42,202 nucleotides of DNA from Candidatus Nanopelagicales bacterium (GTDB taxonomy: Bacteria > Actinomycetota > Actinomycetes > S36-B12). Position 1 is the first letter of the stretch; each line of letters opens with the position of its first letter. Shown here piece by piece: positions 41,104-42,202 of the stretch. The translations under genes were made by a program, and so were the position numbers. Under the pieces are notes generated by a model. That model saw only the letters and a list, made by a program, of their open reading frames with translations. It did no database searches and was not told where the DNA came from. The DNA lies in contig JAPKAV010000008.1 of assembly GCA_028825115.1 (NCBI GenBank), forward strand, positions 1 to 42,202. Reading direction: 5' to 3'.

Positions 41104-42202
41104 GAGTTTTTCCCGCCCGCCCAGGTCAAGGTGGTGAGGCAGGTGTGGCCTTGGGTGGTCGGGAAGTCAGAGGAATTATCCGCAGGCCAGGTGTAGTCGT
41201 AGCAGATTGGCGTGGTCGCTTGATTGATCTGCGGAATGCTTTCCCACAAGTTGGCTACCGCATCCATGCTCTTGCCGTAGAGGGCCAAAGTGGTGGGCTT
41301 AAATGAATTGAGCCGCACAAGATCTGGTTGCGTGAGTGTCGGTTCCAAAGTGATTCGATTCTCTCCCCATAGTTGCATTCCGGCAGCAACATATAACTCT
41401 CGGTCACCCTGGACCCAAGGGCCATCCACCCAGAGCATGATTTGGTCGCTTGCACGGGTGTTATCTAGCACCCACTCCTGGGAATTGACCGCAGTGTGAA
41501 TCTTGTCCGAAATCGGGTTACTGGAGTACGCCCAGTGGTAGGGACTGAGGTAGTAGAGCCCCAAATCACCGCGGGAGTTTTGTACGAGTTGGGCGCTGGC
41601 CAGGAACAAAGCCAAAGTCGTGATTGTGATCAGGGTTTTGGCGGGCGTGGGTGCGAGTGCGGGCGAGGTCGTGGGCGACGCGTATGTGAACGCGTACACG
41701 AATACAAGGCTCGCCACGAACGCAACTGCAGTGACCACTCCCAGGACCCATCCGGTGGTCAGGCTCAGATTCGGCGCCATGAATCCGGCTGCGACAACCG
41801 CAATCACCGAGAGGGTCGCTAAGACAACTTGGGGAGTGTTTTTGCCAAGGCTGATGTATGCGCTCACGCCCAGGGCCAAGGCAATTAGGGCGGGGGGCCA
41901 CAGCATGGCTTGATACAGCGGGGCTTCTAGGGCAATGCCGCCCATGAGTGGGTTGAAAAGCAGCATGAAAGCGGCGCTGGTTGTCGCGATCAGGAATCCG
42001 AGCTGGGTGGCACTGGACTCGCGCTTCATTAACCAAAGAAAAAAGGTGATTACCGTGATCAAAACTATGACGATTAGAGAAATGTCAGTGAGGAAGATGT
42101 TTTCACCGCTGGAGAAGTTGGAAAGGTTAATTGCTTGTGCGTCTGCATAGGCTGCGAACCAGTCCATTTTCGGGAAAATGCTTCGGCCCCACATCAAGAA
42201 AG
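41100..42202 (-). CDS. Membrane protein, probable GT-C-like, 5' end beyond the window
   Basis: At least 366 residues of a protein whose frame is open to the right window edge, so its N-terminus is missing. The visible part has about seven hydrophobic segments up to residue 215, then an outside domain of about 150 residues (YYLSPYHWAYSSNPISDK, EWVLDNTRASDQIMLWVDGP, and a final Cys pair in TPICYDYTW and HTCLTTL). The tail strand 'VLDNT-ASDQIMLWVDGPW' resembles the post-membrane domain of ArnT/PMT-like GT-C proteins (a W-x-x-N/D-x-T plus VW-type strand). It overlaps the next gene by 4 nt and is co-transcribed with it. Family assignment is weak because the catalytic loop is outside the window. 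Confidence 0.6.
   Translation of the reverse strand, partial: FLMWGRSIFPKMDWFAAYADAQAINLSNFSSGENIFLTDISLIVIVLITVITFFLWLMKRESSATQLGFLIATTSAAFMLLFNPLMGGIALEAPLYQAMLWPPALIALALGVSAYISLGKNTPQVVLATLSVIAVVAAGFMAPNLSLTTGWVLGVVTAVAFVASLVFVYAFTYASPTTSPALAPTPAKTLITITTLALFLASAQLVQNSRGDLGLYYLSPYHWAYSSNPISDKIHTAVNSQEWVLDNTRASDQIMLWVDGPWVQGDRELYVAAGMQLWGENRITLEPTLTQPDLVRLNSFKPTTLALYGKSMDAVANLWESIPQINQATTPICYDYTWPADNSSDFPTTQGHTCLTTLTWAGGKNS

Noticed and set aside
1-42202. Mobile elements, tRNA genes, CRISPR arrays and long direct repeats
   Set aside because: None was recognisable by reading both strands; short or diverged examples could be missed without a search.

Overview
The window is a dense block of cell-surface glycan biosynthesis genes, about 35 genes on both strands with almost no spare DNA. 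No rRNA, tRNA, CRISPR, transposase or integrase was seen. Frequent GTG starts, a G+C content near one half by eye, and many start codons sitting 6-7 nt after a TANNNT box (leaderless-type promoters) suggest an actinobacterium of moderate G+C. A streamlined aquatic lineage is a plausible guess, but no marker gene in the window proves the taxonomy.

Layout. 1-5191 (+): end of a polyprenyl glycosylphosphotransferase (initiating enzyme), a GT2 polyprenyl-phosphate sugar synthase with a DUF2304 membrane partner, a glycosyltransferase-like protein, UDP-glucuronate decarboxylase, and a fucosyltransferase-like GT-B protein. 5232-9723: a DUF6492-like protein (-), a capsule-type transferase (+) and a type I ABC exporter (-). 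9772-13247 (+): a GT25-like protein, a TylF-type methyltransferase, a GT2 and a sugar epimerase. 13229-17657: a GT2 (-), then a tightly overlapped heptose cassette (+) made of a nucleotidyltransferase-GmhB fusion, a heptose-7-phosphate kinase-like GHMP kinase, and an aminopeptidase-like DUF2172/DUF4910 protein. 17830-22961: an O-antigen ligase/polymerase-like membrane protein (-), a GT4 (+) and a large GT-C-like membrane protein (+). 22963-23220 holds a probable decayed GT61 fragment. 23189-28028 (-): a five-gene block of GT2, GtrB-like GT2, epimerase, GT2 and GT4. 28086-32767 (+): a GT87-like membrane enzyme, a large membrane protein and a CgeB-like GT-B protein, overlapped tail-to-tail by a WecG/TagA/CpsF transferase (-). 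33820-42202: a DPM1-like synthase (+), a membrane protein (+), a class III aminotransferase (-), a methyltransferase (-) and two large GT-C-like membrane proteins (-), the last cut by the window edge.

How they fit together (inference). Cytosolic enzymes make nucleotide sugars (UDP-xylose, probably GDP-D-glycero-D-manno-heptose, epimerised and perhaps aminated or methylated sugars). A lipid-linked glycan is started by the phosphoglycosyltransferase and extended by many GTs, then flipped by the ABC exporter and polymerised or ligated outside. Three polyprenyl-phosphate sugar synthases would feed the unusually numerous GT-C-like membrane enzymes on the outer face. Two signals recur: leaderless-type promoters that fix or move several start codons, and 1-4 nt stop/start overlaps (TAATG, TAGTG, GTGA) inside operons.
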